This document shows, piece after piece, positions 34,544-46,261 of a stretch of 64,000 bases of DNA. The stretch covers positions 8,574,101-8,638,100 of the forward strand of contig NC_081551.1 of assembly GCF_901000735.1 (NCBI RefSeq), in the 5' to 3' direction. Source of the stretch: Corylus avellana. Taxonomy: Eukaryota; Streptophyta; Magnoliopsida; Fagales; Betulaceae. Positions within the stretch are counted from its first letter, which is position 1. Each line of letters starts with the position of its first letter. The notes beneath the pieces were generated by a model. It saw only the letters and a list, made by a program, of their open reading frames with translations, made no database searches and was not told the origin of the DNA. Both the position numbers and the translations under genes were made by a program.

Positions 34544-35074
34544 GAGTATCTTCAGCAATAAGAGGTATTTTACCTAGTCAAAAAGCACAATTATCTAATT
34601 TAACTACTCATTTTTTAATATCAACTCTAACAGATTCTTTATTTTATTAAATATTATTTTTAATCTTTTTTTTGTTATCCGCTTTTGGATCATCTTGTAA
34701 ATTACAATAGAATTGATTCACGCAGCATACATGTGTGTTATTTTTATTTATTTTTAGTTTTTCAATTATATGCATGCTATTCAATTTTTATTTTTTTATT
34801 TTTGGTAGTTTTTATTGATTAAAAAGACTTAAATTTATATCATAAATTTATGAACAAAGAAGAGAGAAGCGAGAGAAACGTTGAGAGAAGAGAAAGAAAC
34901 GTTGAGGGAGAGAGAAAATAATGTGAAAATAATATTATATTTAATAATCTAATGTGCTACAGTAGCAGTTAAGGTATAATAGCTAATATGAAACTATTCT
35001 GTTAGAGAAAAAAATGACAAAAATAGTTAAATGTAGCTAATATTTTTATTTTAGCTACGTTGCTAAAGATGTTC
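34544..35074. mobile_element. Tourist-like (PIF/Harbinger) MITE, 531 bp
   Basis: Flanked by TTA on both sides (34541-34543 and 35075-35077), the usual 3-bp TSD of Harbinger elements. The left end GAGTATCTTCAGCAA and right end TTGCTAAAGATGTTC form an imperfect inverted repeat, with further inverted arms (ACTCTAACAGA / TCTGTTAGAGA). AT-rich, no protein-coding sequence. Confidence 0.72.
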
Positions 35075-35077
35075 TTA

Positions 35078-38000
35078 CATCGTATTATATTTGTGAAATT
35101 AGTGTCGATCATATAGGTATTATGGATTATACTTGGCACTATCCTTGATGATGACGAATGATAATAAAGTTTATATAAAAAAATATTTAACACCATTATT
35201 TAGCATTCATGTAAAAAAAAAAAAAAAAAAGAAAGAAAGAAAAAAAAGGTAGGGTTCCTAATAATGTGCCGCCTACTCCGTGGTTTGATAGAAAGTTTGG
35301 CTGTCGCGAGCATAGGCGATAATCTCGGCCGACACCAAATCCCTAGCAAAGACAAAAATAACAACATCTTTAGCCACTTGATGAGAAGGAGAGGGAGCTT
35401 AATGCTTATCCGCTCTCAATCTACCAACAAATATGTCATCCAAACTATATCCTCACTTTTAACGTTACAAAATAAATTTATCATTTGTTGTATTTTGTTT
35501 TCAATAAATTATGAGCATTTAGACATGACCAAAGAGTCAATGGCAAAGACAAGGCCGGCCGGAGCTGGGAGGCCACAATTTTCTTCTCTTTTTTATTTAT
35601 TTATTTATTTTTTTATTTTTTATGATAAAACATAGCTAAATGCTATGAAATTACAATACAATTAGAAAAATAATACAATCAAATCATACCTATGACATCA
35701 GCTTTCGCTAACCCATGTACAACTTCAGTTATGAAACAAATTTTCTTCTAGTAAACTAAATTTAATACATTGGTAGCCCAAACTCCCAAAACTTATTTTT
35801 CGGTTGTGAGACATAATCCCTCCTACAGATCTAATTTTCCTCGGCCCAAAGGTCAGGAGTCAACTCACGTCTTCAACTCAAAAAGTCAAGACAAAAAGAA
35901 CAAAAAATAAAATAAAAACAACAAAAGCCCATCAAAAGCAGTTGCAGAAAAGCATGGTATCAAATACATCTTCAGGAAAACATGACTTGGCATGTGAGAT
36001 CCACTCATCGGAGCGTGAGAAACACGTTCCGGGACACAAGACTCCATTGGTTGATCAGTGCAAAAGCAATGAAAAATTAATTATCTTGTCAATTAATTAT
36101 CAAGATTAAAATTTTTTTTAAAAAAAAAATCTCTTTTTTTGAGTAAGTATTTCTAAAAATAGCGCCATTAGTAATATTGGTAAAAAAATTATCCAAAAAA
36201 GTAGGTATTGTATATATAAGAAGATTCGACCATCACGCGTCAATCCACTTCATTCCTCGGCCTCCCAGCTTCCCAATGCCACCTCCTCCGGCCAGATTTG
36301 ACCACCACGTGCCGGCGCGTGGATCTCACCTTTCAGCGTGTCTGCACCACGCCCCTGTCAGTGTTCGCCAAACTCCGCTCCCCGGCCATTGCTAATGTTT
36401 TCTGGTCTTTTTGTTGCTTTCCTGTTGTATTTCTTATGTATTGTCATTTTTTGTTGCTTTTGTGTTTTGTGGGTTACTATCTCCTAGTTTTTTATTGGTT
36501 TGTTTTTTAAGCGGAGACTTTTGTAACTGAATTTGTGTTGATTCCTCTCTTTACGACAGTCCTAGTTACGAACTTTAGCAGTGCTTTTATCGCTTCAGCC
36601 TCCTTCGGGCGGTTGTTGCTGGTTACAAGTAGGGGTTCAGATATGTTCGCCTTAATTTGTGTCCCTTTTGCTTCTGAAACCGCCTTGCGCGGCTTGAGAT
36701 GACCGAGTAACTTGTTTGTCCTATTTCCTACATTTTGTAATTATTTTTACACTGTTTTAATTTGTTCTGGGTCTATTGTTGGAGAGCTTACCCCTATTTC
36801 GTTTTTAGGATTATCCTCTCTTTCTTCCTTTCGAATTAGGTGTGGAAATGATCATTTCCTGTAACCATTTCCTTATTCAATTAGAATATATATATAGAGA
36901 GTTAGCAATCACCCAAAAATTTGTGTACAACGCATTTGTTGACTTGGGTTCTATTTTGAGAAGAGAAATATTATGGGTCAATAAATTTTGTATATTTAGT
37001 TCATATTATTTTTTAAGTTTAATAAATCAACTATTAAATTTATGGGGTCTACCATTGACATATGTGGGGTTCATATAAGTTCACAAATCTAATTGTTGAT
37101 TTGTAAGATGAGATAATCCAAATATGAAGAAAATATTAACCCCTAACATTTATCGTTTTTAAGAGTGCAAAAGTTGTTAACTAGGAATTATTAATTTTAA
37201 AAAAATTGAGCATTTATTGACTAAAGAAAAAAGGCACAAATAATCAGAAGAAACAGCGAAAAAAGAAGAAGAAATATTACCAGGTTGGAGGCAATACAAG
37301 AGGCAATGAAACCAACCAGTGACATAGAAGAGTAACCTAATCACAGCTTTTCAACAGGAATTAAAACATTTTTTTTTTCTAAAAAAGAAAAATTAAAACT
37401 TATTTACAGATCAACATATTTTTTTTAGAAGATGGATTGAGGTGTTGCCATAACATATGAAACCAGCAATTTTGTCGATTCTTCTCCAATTTCTTCAGCA
37501 TACAAATTCTTCTTTAAACACAAATTTCAAATTAAATTGTAGAGATCGATTTTACTATATTAGCATTTATTATTTTATTTTTTTTCTTCATATTTCCAAT
37601 GCATAGGTAATAAATACAAAACAAATGCAAGCCAATGCATGAGTGTCTTGGTAGCATAGAACCCCGAAGCTGAAATCCATCCTCCTCGACTTGAAAGTCA
37701 AGATATCAATCGCATCTATAACCTAAAGATCATGACCAATGTAAAGATTTTACTATATTAGCATTTATTATTATTTTTTTTTTCTTCATATTTCTCACTT
37801 TTATAATAAATTATGATAATAGTGAAGTAATAAATATTGACATGACATTTTGACAACATCACTCCTATTTAATTCAAAAATAATAATTAAAATTTGAAAA
37901 AATATATACTTAATAAAATCCAATAATTAGAACAAAAATGTATTCAGAAAAGATTCTAGCATTGTTTATGGTTAGAGAAATGCTAACCTAACAGCCCATA

Positions 38001-38651
38001 CAATACAATACAATACAAAAAAAAAAACAGCCCATACAATACTATTATAAACAGGCGGGTGAATAGGTGAGAAAGAGGCACCAGCTTACCGCCCACAGAT
38101 TCTATGCTTTTAAGGAAGGAGGAGGACACGTGGACATTGTTATGGTTGTGTGACATTATAAAAATGGTCGTTTTGGTCATGTGGAGCTTTGTATTGCTCA
38201 GTTTTGTTAATTATATAAGTGAAGTGTCCAATCATCAAAATGGTGATGGGATTAGATTACTGCTCATAATTCTTGTCGTTTTTTGTGGCTTTGTAATGAG
38301 ATAAGCCAATTGCATAAGCAAACAAAGATTCGGATCCCACCATTTCTTTTTTTCTACATTCCTCATTTAAAATGAATGATTTGAGGCAGTTAAGGCGTTT
38401 TTAGCCGCCCAAAAAGAGTGGTTTGAGGTGGCCGACTACTATAGGGCCAAAAGAAGATGGTTCGGACATCTCTGAACGGTCAGTATAAAATGATCGAACC
38501 ATTTCATCACTCTTTAGTTAGAGCCTTTTAGGGGATGATTTGACCACTCCAAAACACAATATTATGGCTAGAAGTGACCAAACCACCTATTTTGAGTGAT
38601 TCAACCACCAAACAAGCGCTACTCATACGAGATCCTAACAATTGTTTTTTG
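35078..38651. other. Spacer with a GC-richer patch, no gene supported
   Basis: A GC-richer patch at 36225-36420 (CACGCGTCAATCC ... CCACCTCCTCCGGCC ... CGTGCCGGCGCG) starts two overlapping short frames without a recognisable domain, and is followed by T-rich sequence to about 36850; it could be a captured gene fragment or the end of a LINE. A palindromic repeat remnant lies at 36965-37145. A direct repeat ACAGCCCATACAATAC occurs twice near 37990-38045. Around 38380-38630 inverted GGTTTGAGGTGG / CCAAACCACC phrases suggest a degraded MITE. Confidence 0.4.
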
Positions 38652-39052
38652 GAGAAACTTCACAATTTCTCTCAAAACTTTTACATATTTTGAAAGTATC
38701 GTCTGAAGTTTAAAAGCTACTAATTAAGAGTATTAAACTTTTAATTTATTTCAATTACCAAATTCTGTTAGAATTTTTCGTTAAATCTTGTCAAAATTTT
38801 CAAAATACCCATATTTTTATTATAAAAAATAAAAATAAAAATTGTAAAGATTTAGTAGTTTATTTATTTATTTTTTAAAAAAAAATCTTTGCAATTTTTT
38901 GTAATAAAAAAAAATGGGTATTTTGACAAAAATTAACATAAAATTTTAACGGAATTAGATAATTGAAAGTTCGATACCCTTAATTGAGAGTTTTTAAACT
39001 TTGGAATAATATCAAAATGAATGAAAATTCAGAACAATTTTATGATATTTTT
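38652..39052. mobile_element. Degenerate MULE-type MITE, about 400 bp
   Basis: Long imperfect inverted arms: the left has GAAGTTTAAAAGCTACTAAT, TAAGAGTAT and AATTCTGTTAGAATTTT; the right has the reverse complements of GTTTAAAAACTCTCAATTAA, GGGTATCGAACTTT and AATTCCGTTAAAATTTT. The ends GGAGAAACTTCA / GAGAAAAATATCA resemble the GGGAAAA-type MITEs elsewhere in the window. The TSD is not readable. Confidence 0.55.
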
Positions 39053-39512
39053 CTCAAACCTTCGGTTTGAGAAAATTTTTAACCACAAATTAATTTTAAG
39101 CACAAATTATACAAATGATTTTATAAATTATAAATATATCTCGAAAGATTAGACTGTATTTATTTATTTTTTGTTGAGGGGACCATGTTAATAAAATTAA
39201 AATAATAACAAATTTTAGAGTTAAAAAAAAAATTATTTAAACAGCACATTTCATAAAAAATATAATGTAAATTTCCAAACTTTTTGGAGTAATTTCAAAC
39301 TCAAATCACACTGCCCAAGGTGTGAACCATGACACATTTCATGTGTAATATTTTGATTTTATTATTATTATTATTATTTTTACGAAAATTGTTCTTATTG
39401 TCACTTTAGCATTTCTTCTTCAGAGAATAATAAATAATCAATAGTATTATTATTGGGGAAAAAAAAGACGTGTGAGGGGAGATTTTTTGAAACAATCGTT
39501 ATGTCATTGAAT

Positions 39513-42500
39513 TCAAATCATACGCTGCAGGGCTAAAGCCTCTGCATGCATAGTCTCGCGTATACAATCTGGGGGGTCATAAAGCCACACCCTATCTATC
39601 TCATTCTGCAAAGCCAAACTTGCTAGAGCATGGACAACTTTATTACCTTCTCTTTGTATGTGCCCCATTTTCCACGATAGGATAGAACGGAGAGCTATAC
39701 GCAGGTCTTTCGTAAGATGTCCCATAACACTCTCATCAGGCAGCATGGATGTCACAACATCCACGACCACTTTCGCATCTCCCTCCAATTGGACCTGCAT
39801 AAACCCCATCTCAGTGCACAACTGAGTCGCCATAGTAGCTGCCAAAGTTTTCGTTGCTGTGGGTTCCAAAAATCCCAGTCGAGTCACACATTTCGCCGCC
39901 CACATTCTGCCTTGATGATCCCGGATAACGACCTCGAGACCCACACGACCTGTTTGATGATTGACTCCGGCGTCCCAATTGGCCTTGACCCACCCAAGTG
40001 GAGGATTTTTTTCCAGATACATGAAGTCGGAGTGTCATAAGCACGCTCCTGCCATACCGCCTCATCCCGCACCAAGTGAAAAGAATCCACCACCTAGGTT
40101 GCTTGCTGGACGATAATATTGGGGTGCAGAAATCCACCATCATGAACCATCTCATTTCGCCTAAGCCATATGCGACGAGCAATGCCAGCAAGCTGAGCAA
40201 ATTCTGTTTGGTCACAACACATCAGCATTCCTTCCACCACTTGGAAGAAAGACGGCCTTTCAAGACAGCTTTTTTGGAATTTAACACACCCAACACTCCA
40301 AACATCCCTGGCCGCAGGACATTGCCACAACACATGAAAGGTTGTCTCCTCCTCTCTTTCACAGACTGGACAGCAAGGGTCCATGGTCACTTTCCGGGAA
40401 CAGAGATTTGCTTTTGTAGGCAAAATCTCATGGCAGGCACGCCAAAGGAAATGTTTCTCCGCATTTGTTATTTTTTGCCGCCATATTGATCTCCACACAT
40501 CACTGTGACGGACCCGAGAGGAGCCATCCGCCTTTGAAGCCGCTTCTCGCTCTTTTTCTATATGGTAAGCACTTCGCACCGAAAAGAGTCCTTTTGCTGT
40601 TCCCCTCCATATAAGCGTATCTTCTTGGTTCGTAGTACTCAGAGGTAATGATAGTATAGAGATATTCCCCTCTCGAGAGAACAACCTCTCCAATAATGCT
40701 TAATTCCACCAGTTTGTGTCTGCAGCAATGAGTTGGCTAACTGCAGCATTTGGGTCAAGTATCGATGGAGGTGAATACACCGTGTAAGTGGTAGGTCTAG
40801 GAAGCCACCTATCCTTCCATATTCGGATTGTTTTGCCGTTTCCAACTCTCCACACTAGACCATTTTTGACTAGATCACTAGACCCTTGGATACTCCGCCA
40901 TGCAAAAGAAGGCCGGTTTCCTAAAGAGGCTTCAAGAACCATGCATGTCAGATAGTATTTTCCCTTCATAATCCGTGCAATGAGACTGTTCGGTGTTTTC
41001 CAAAGACGCCAAATCTGTTTCGCTAAAAGAGCTTTGTTAAAACAAACAAAATCACGAAATCCCATACTTCCATGATTTTTAGAAAGGCCCATCTTGCTCC
41101 AACTCATCCAATGGATTTTTGTCTCATTTGCTTGATGGTCCCAAAAAAATCTCACCATGACGGAATTAATCTCCTTGCAAAGAGCCTTTGGAAGTCGGAA
41201 CACACCCATACAAAAAGTAGGTACTGCTTGAATCACAACCTTTAACAGAATTACTTTCCTCGCCTGTGACAAGAACTTAAGCTTCCAATCCTGGAGGCAC
41301 TTCCACACCCTCTCCTTGATACATTTAAAAGCGCCGATGCAAGATCTTTCCACCAAAGTGGGCAACCCCAAATAAGTATCATAGCGCTGCTTTGTCGGAA
41401 TCCCAGCTATCTCTTGGATGTGTTGCTTGTCTTCATTTAAGGTGTTTCTACTAAAAAATATAACCGTCTTATTTGCATTCATTTTCTGCCCCAACGCCTC
41501 TTCATATTTTTGTAGAATAGAGGTCAGATGGTTCCATTGAGACAAATTGGCCCTGCAAAACAATAATCTGTCATCGACGAAAAATTGGTGGCTTAATGCC
41601 GGCCCCTTCTTCGATGTAGGTACCCCTGTCAACCTTCCATCCATGTTGGCTTGGGAGAACATAGCACTCAGAGCTTCTGCACAAATAAGGAACAAGTAAG
41701 GTGATATTGGGTCGCCTTGTCGGAGACCTCTAGATGGGGTGATGAGGCCACAAGGGTTCCCATTCACCAAAATCGAATTTGCACCGTCTTAACACACATC
41801 ATGATTAGGGAAATCCACCTCCCATCAAAACCCATCCGCTGCATCACGGCTTCTAAAAAACCATTCCACCCTATCATAGGCCTTGCTCATGTCGAGCTTA
41901 ACGGCCATAAAACTCTTTTTTCCCCTCATCCCTGAGTGCATCGTATGTAGTGTTTCATAGGCCAGTAATACATTATCGATGATAAGGCGTCTCGGAATAA
42001 AGCACTTTGCGTGTGAACTTTGGGCCATTATAGCCCAAATTAGTTAATCCAGATGCCTTTAGAGTTTGTCGGAAGGCCTCCATGAGATAATGTTGCCTTC
42101 TGTTTCTCCCAAAATTTTCAAACATTGTCAATACTTCATTAAAATCATAAGAACTATCCACGGGTCAGGGGCTAAACGAGCCAAAACCTTTAAAAGTTCC
42201 CATGCTTCATGTCTTTCTGCCGGGTCCGGGTGGTCGTAGAATCCGGTGAATTTCCATTTTAAATCCCGATGTTGGTCATGAACTATAGCATTTATGTGTC
42301 TATGACTATAGTTTTGAACCTCCACCTCCCATCCTTCCTCCCAAAATAAAGCCAAGCCCCCACTTCTCCCCACACAATCCACCACAAATATGTTAGAAAA
42401 ATCCACCTTCATACGAATTGTCTCTAATTTTTGTTTACGTAATTTAGTCTCCATTAAGAAGACTAAATTGGGACGCTTTTCTTTCACCATCCGACGAAAA

Positions 42501-42556
42501 TCTTGAACTGTTAAAGGGTTCTCAAGCCCCCGATAGTTCCAACTAAGGATATTCAT
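39513..42556 (-). pseudogene. LINE ORF2: endonuclease-RT-zf-RVT-RNase H, broken
   Basis: Starts at 42556 with MNILSWNYRGLENP and METKLRKQK, the endonuclease/exonuclease/phosphatase fold. The frame shifts near 42160 (DFNEVLTMFENFGRNRR, GYNGPKFT) and then jumps at about 42026 to the RT finger/palm region (FIPRRLIIDN, AVKLDMSKAYDRVEW), so the end of the endonuclease and the start of RT are deleted. The RT continues in 41770-40700 with GLRQGDPISPYLFL and the catalytic FVDD (in the SHQFFVDDRLLF block). zf-RVT lies at 40693-40094 (WRACHEILPTKANL, CPVCEREEETTFHVLW) and RNase H at 40022-39513 (VKANWDAGVN, LEGDAKVVVD, REGNKVVHALA). At least three frame breaks preclude a full protein. Confidence 0.88.
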
Positions 42557-42695
42557 TGCGGTCGGTGGGGCTGGTCACCAGCCACCGCCATCCCCGAACC
42601 GTCACAAGAGTCACTAGTAATACTCACAGAGTAGGCCTTTTTTCAGTCCCCTTTAATTTTCCTCCATCTCCAACTACGTATTTCTTACAGCTGGT

Positions 42696-44159
42696 TTAAG
42701 GAGTGATCATAAGTTCAAGAGGTGTCACCAACTCGTCTCTACTTTTTCTCTTCCATGAAGAGAGATTCCCTCCCTGGCAACTTGTATTCATTTCCTTCCC
42801 TGATATTTTCCCCTCCTTGGCGTCCTTCAAAGAATTTTCTACCTCTGTTAGCACCAGACCCGTGTATGGACCCCCATCATTAGTGAATAGGCCATCAAAG
42901 TCCACAGCCTGTTTTGGTTGAATGTCACTGTTCATGTCTTCCTTTGCCTGCCACGTACCCTTAGTTGTTGTCAACCGTCTGTTGCTATAAGGGGATAAAT
43001 CTACCAGCATGTGTCTCTTAATGCCTCTTGATTTTTTCCTTCCAGAGAAAATTTTCCATGCGCCTTTGTTCTGGTAGATTGAAATTCAAATTGTTCTTGC
43101 ATAACACCCACATTAATTCTTTCCTTACCTGGTTGGCTTGTGCTAAGGAAACTCTAGTCATTTCTCCCCATATTCCCGAATAATGGCTCGCGGTTTTTGT
43201 GGGATATGTTTTTTGACTTTCCCGATTGGGCTCACCGGTTTCTTCATCCTTACCGGATTCCTCGACTCCTCGTTTCTGGCCCCCGCTTCTACGCCCAGTT
43301 TGGTCTGCCCTTTTCGGCCGGTCTTCTTCCGCTTGTCGTGGATATCTATCTGCATGCCAGTCCAGAATTCGGTCACCACTTCTAGTTGGAGATTGTGCCC
43401 TTATCCATGGTCCATTCTGGGTAAAGTCCTCTTGATTTCTCATTGTTTTCCTCTTTAGACACCCCTCTGGCCCATGGCAAATTACACCACAATGAAAACA
43501 AAATTTTGGTAACCTTTCATATTGGAAAACAATCAAATGTGATTTCCCTTCATATTTCATCATCCGGCCCCGGGGGAGAGGTTTATACAAATCAACCATG
43601 ATCTTCACTCTGAGAAATTCCCCCCATCCAATCCATCTCTATCAGTGTCAACTTTCTCGACTATCCCAACCGAGGCACCAAGTTTGAGACCGACTTCTTT
43701 GCCCATACATGCCAAAGGTAACTGTAGCATTCTCACCTAGAAAGCGGCTTTGTCAAAACTGAATTCTGAGGGCGAAGATTGGCCGTCAAAGTCTTCCACC
43801 AGAAAAAGATTTCCTTCGAACACCCAGGCTCTTCCTTCTAAAACTCGCTTCTTATCAGTGGCATGTTCAAATCCAATCAAGAACAAATTCCCTCCCAAAA
43901 CTTTGAAAGTCAGAGCCCCGATTAATCGCCACCATCGCTTAAGCGTAGTTTTGATGGTCTCCTTGCTCACTACTCGCTTCGACATCAATTTTCCCACGAT
44001 GCATGATTGTCCGCGCCTAACCACCTTTGTCATGTCCACTGCTTGAATCTGAACCTCAGCATCCTCTCCCTTTGACAATGAAAGCTTTGCCCAAAGGTTC
44101 GATAGATCCTCCGCCATTCTTACAAATCGATGAAAAATGAATACTCTAAAAAATCTCAC
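42696..44159 (-). pseudogene. LINE ORF1: DUF4283 and zinc knuckle, frameshifted
   Basis: An RNA-binding, gag-like protein of plant L1 elements. The first block (44159-43737) carries the DUF4283 domain (LWAKLSLSKGE, GALTFKVLGGNLFLIGFEH, RAWVFEGNLFLVEDFDG). The second (43608-43018) has DLYKPLPRGRMMKY and a CCHC knuckle, C-x2-C-x4-H-x4-C (CFHCGVICHGPEGC), then a basic, proline- and serine-rich tail. The third (43010-42696) continues the C terminus. The blocks are separated by frame changes near 43735-43610 and at 43018. The order ORF1 then ORF2 on the same strand is normal for L1. Confidence 0.83.
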
Positions 44160-44226
44160 AAAGATTATGAGAAACTACTCCTTCTCCTCTAGGACTGGGC
44201 TAGAGAGAAAACCATCCTTATCATAC

Positions 44227-44724
44227 GAGGGGAGATTTTATGGTTGCCTTTAGCTGCTAGCATGTTATTGCCATTTAATAAAATAGTAGTATTTAATTGT
44301 CTCTTTTATTTTTATAATAAATTTAGTTTGTCATTATAAAATATTTTACCATTTTCTAATCGCACTCCATGATTGTCCAAAACCATCTTAAATTGATGAG
44401 ACACGTCACACACACACCATTTTATACTTTTAATTTTCTTAAAATTTAAAACTTAAATTTTTATTTTTTATTTTTATTTTTTTGGACATTAAATTGTGAG
44501 AATTGTGTATGGGTTGATTATAATCCCTCAAACCCAATTTAGGGCCGTTTGGAAGTGGGATTTCAATAAGTGTAATTTTAAAAATTGCGTTTTTAAAATC
44601 ACTTTTTTTTAAAAAAAAATTGCACAAGCATTTAGTAAAACATGTTAATAAGTATTTTTTAATTTTTTTTTTTTTTATCAATTGAGTGTTTGAATAACAT
44701 TAACATATAATTGCGGTTTCATGA
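44227..44724. other. Left flank of CACTA element B, part of an older MITE
   Basis: From about 44541 (AGGGCCGTTTGGAAGTGGGATTTC ... AAAATTGCGTTTTTAAAATCAC) the sequence resembles the arm of a common plant MITE. The other arm lies beyond element B (56150-56340: CAATGCGCTTTTAAAATCACAATCTC...CACCCTCAAGCAGACACT). Element B therefore appears to have inserted into this MITE. Between 44240 and 44540 nothing is recognised. Confidence 0.5.
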
Positions 44725-45035
44725 CACTACAAAAAAACCATTTTTTCCTGACTGAAAATTTCTGACGTTTTATGGTGTTTGACACGTCGGAAAATTTTTC
44801 TGACGTGTGTTGACTGTCAGAAGCATAGGTGTCAGTAAAAATTTTTTTTTCTGACGTGTTAGTAGTTAGAACGTCAGAATTTTCTGACGTTTTATTATAT
44901 TAGATGTCAGAAAATTTTCTGACGTGGCAGAAATCCCACGTCAGAATATTTTTTGACGTGGAAGAAATTCCATGTTAGAAAATTTTCTGACGTGGAATTT
45001 CTATCACGTCATAAATCTGCCACGTCAGAAAAATT
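44725..45035 (-). repeat. Terminal and subterminal repeats, 3' end of element B
   Basis: The TIR at 44725, then about ten copies of TTTCTGACGTG(G)/CCACGTCAGAAAA in both orientations to about 45025. The same block makes up the end of the fragment at 18489-19600. The ACGT core is also the core of plant bZIP sites; binding by the element's own TNPA-like protein is the more likely role, by analogy with Spm. Confidence 0.87.
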
Positions 45036-46261
45036 AGGTTTTTTTTTTTTTTTTCCTCATTAGTTTGTTTGTTTTCCTGATCATTAGGTTTTACGATTTA
45101 TTGTTTTTTTTTTCTCATTTGTTTTTTTTTTTTGAATTGACAATTTCATAAGCACATCTTCCAAAGCCAACAACTCTTAAAGACACGGTACATATGTCCT
45201 AGTGACTTGTAGTTGATGGATCTGGAACAAAAAAAAAAATTTTGAATGGTAGCAAATTTAGAAATAATGTCATGTTGCATTTGCCATTTGGCATGATAAA
45301 ACCATGCAGTTAGAAAGGACATATGTACAGAAATTCAGTTACATGTAATGAAATTCGACATTTAGATCTATCAACATAAGAAAGAAATAGAGAAAGCCAT
45401 GGAATAACTAGTAGGTCATTGAGTTAGTTCAAAAATTTTATTAGGATGCCAAACCAAAATGGAAAACAAAATCCAACCAAACTAATACGTCTTATATGAC
45501 CAGGTTATACATGGCAATATGCAGAGGCCATAGTATACTGGCAACAACATCCATGAGCTTCCTATACCGCTAATTCCAAAGGCTTCCTAGATAGCTTGAT
45601 GTATACTGGCAACAACATCCACGAGCTTCTTCACAATCTGCAGTAAGAAATAATTTCAAAAAAATATGTTACTCTACAAAGAGAAACAAATACTCTACTC
45701 TATCCTGTGGAAGACAAGACTGCATAAAGTAGAAACTTTCCTCCATGACCTACCACAAAATCTTATTAAATCAATAGGTATTTATATTTGATTGCCATCT
45801 ACATTCATAGAATTGCCATTTACATGAAGAAAGGTAGAATAATATCTATTTCACAAACAACAAGAAAACCTAACCAAAACTAGCAGTTTAATTTATAAAT
45901 TGAAGCATAAAGTACCTTCAAGAACATAGAAGCAAATTGATAATTGATTTTTTCTACCGGTACCCAATTATCATAATTTTTCCACTTCATAAAGAATAAC
46001 AAGTGCTCATAGTTACAAGAGGCCCAACCTATTAAACCCTAAACGAAGTATTGATTAAACATCCATCAAATGCAACTTACTATTTATCATATAGACATAA
46101 TTACAAGTATCACAAACATGTAGTCTCTACGTCAATCATATACAACCAAACTATATATGTTACCATGAATATAGACTTAATTACATATAACATTAAACAT
46201 CAACAAAACAAGAACAAAATATATAATAGGTTTACCAACTACAAACTCACAGACAATGCTC
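45036..46261 (-). other. 3' noncoding tail of element B
   Basis: No coding region. About 45040-45957 is shared with 19378-18489 at high identity, and about 46050-46260 is shared with the tail of element A (8541-8780), which shows that element A has a different sequence beyond that point. It includes a short direct repeat, TAGTATACTGGCAACAACAT / GTATACTGGCAACAACATCC (45531 and 45601), with GAGCTTC following each. Confidence 0.7.

Larger units (their letters stand above)
39487..44226 (-). mobile_element. L1-type LINE, internally deleted, 13-bp TSD
   Basis: A non-LTR retrotransposon on the minus strand. It is bracketed by a perfect 13-bp duplication GAGGGGAGATTTT (39474-39486 and 44227-44239), with its short A-tail at the left end, as target-primed reverse transcription produces. 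From 5' (right) to 3' (left): ORF1 with a DUF4283 domain and a CCHC zinc knuckle; ORF2 with endonuclease, reverse transcriptase, zf-RVT and C-terminal RNase H. A deletion joins the endonuclease to the middle of the reverse transcriptase, and several frameshifts and stops are present. The perfect TSD suggests the insertion is fairly young compared with its coding damage. Confidence 0.9.

Noticed and set aside
36177..36510. GC-richer overlapping frames as a host gene
   Set aside because: No conserved motif, no start context or splice signals; the proline/histidine-rich reading is compatible with chance in a GC patch.
39717..43458. Several plus-strand frames of 60-137 codons over the LINE
   Set aside because: They are antisense to recognisable LINE domains and have no motif of their own.
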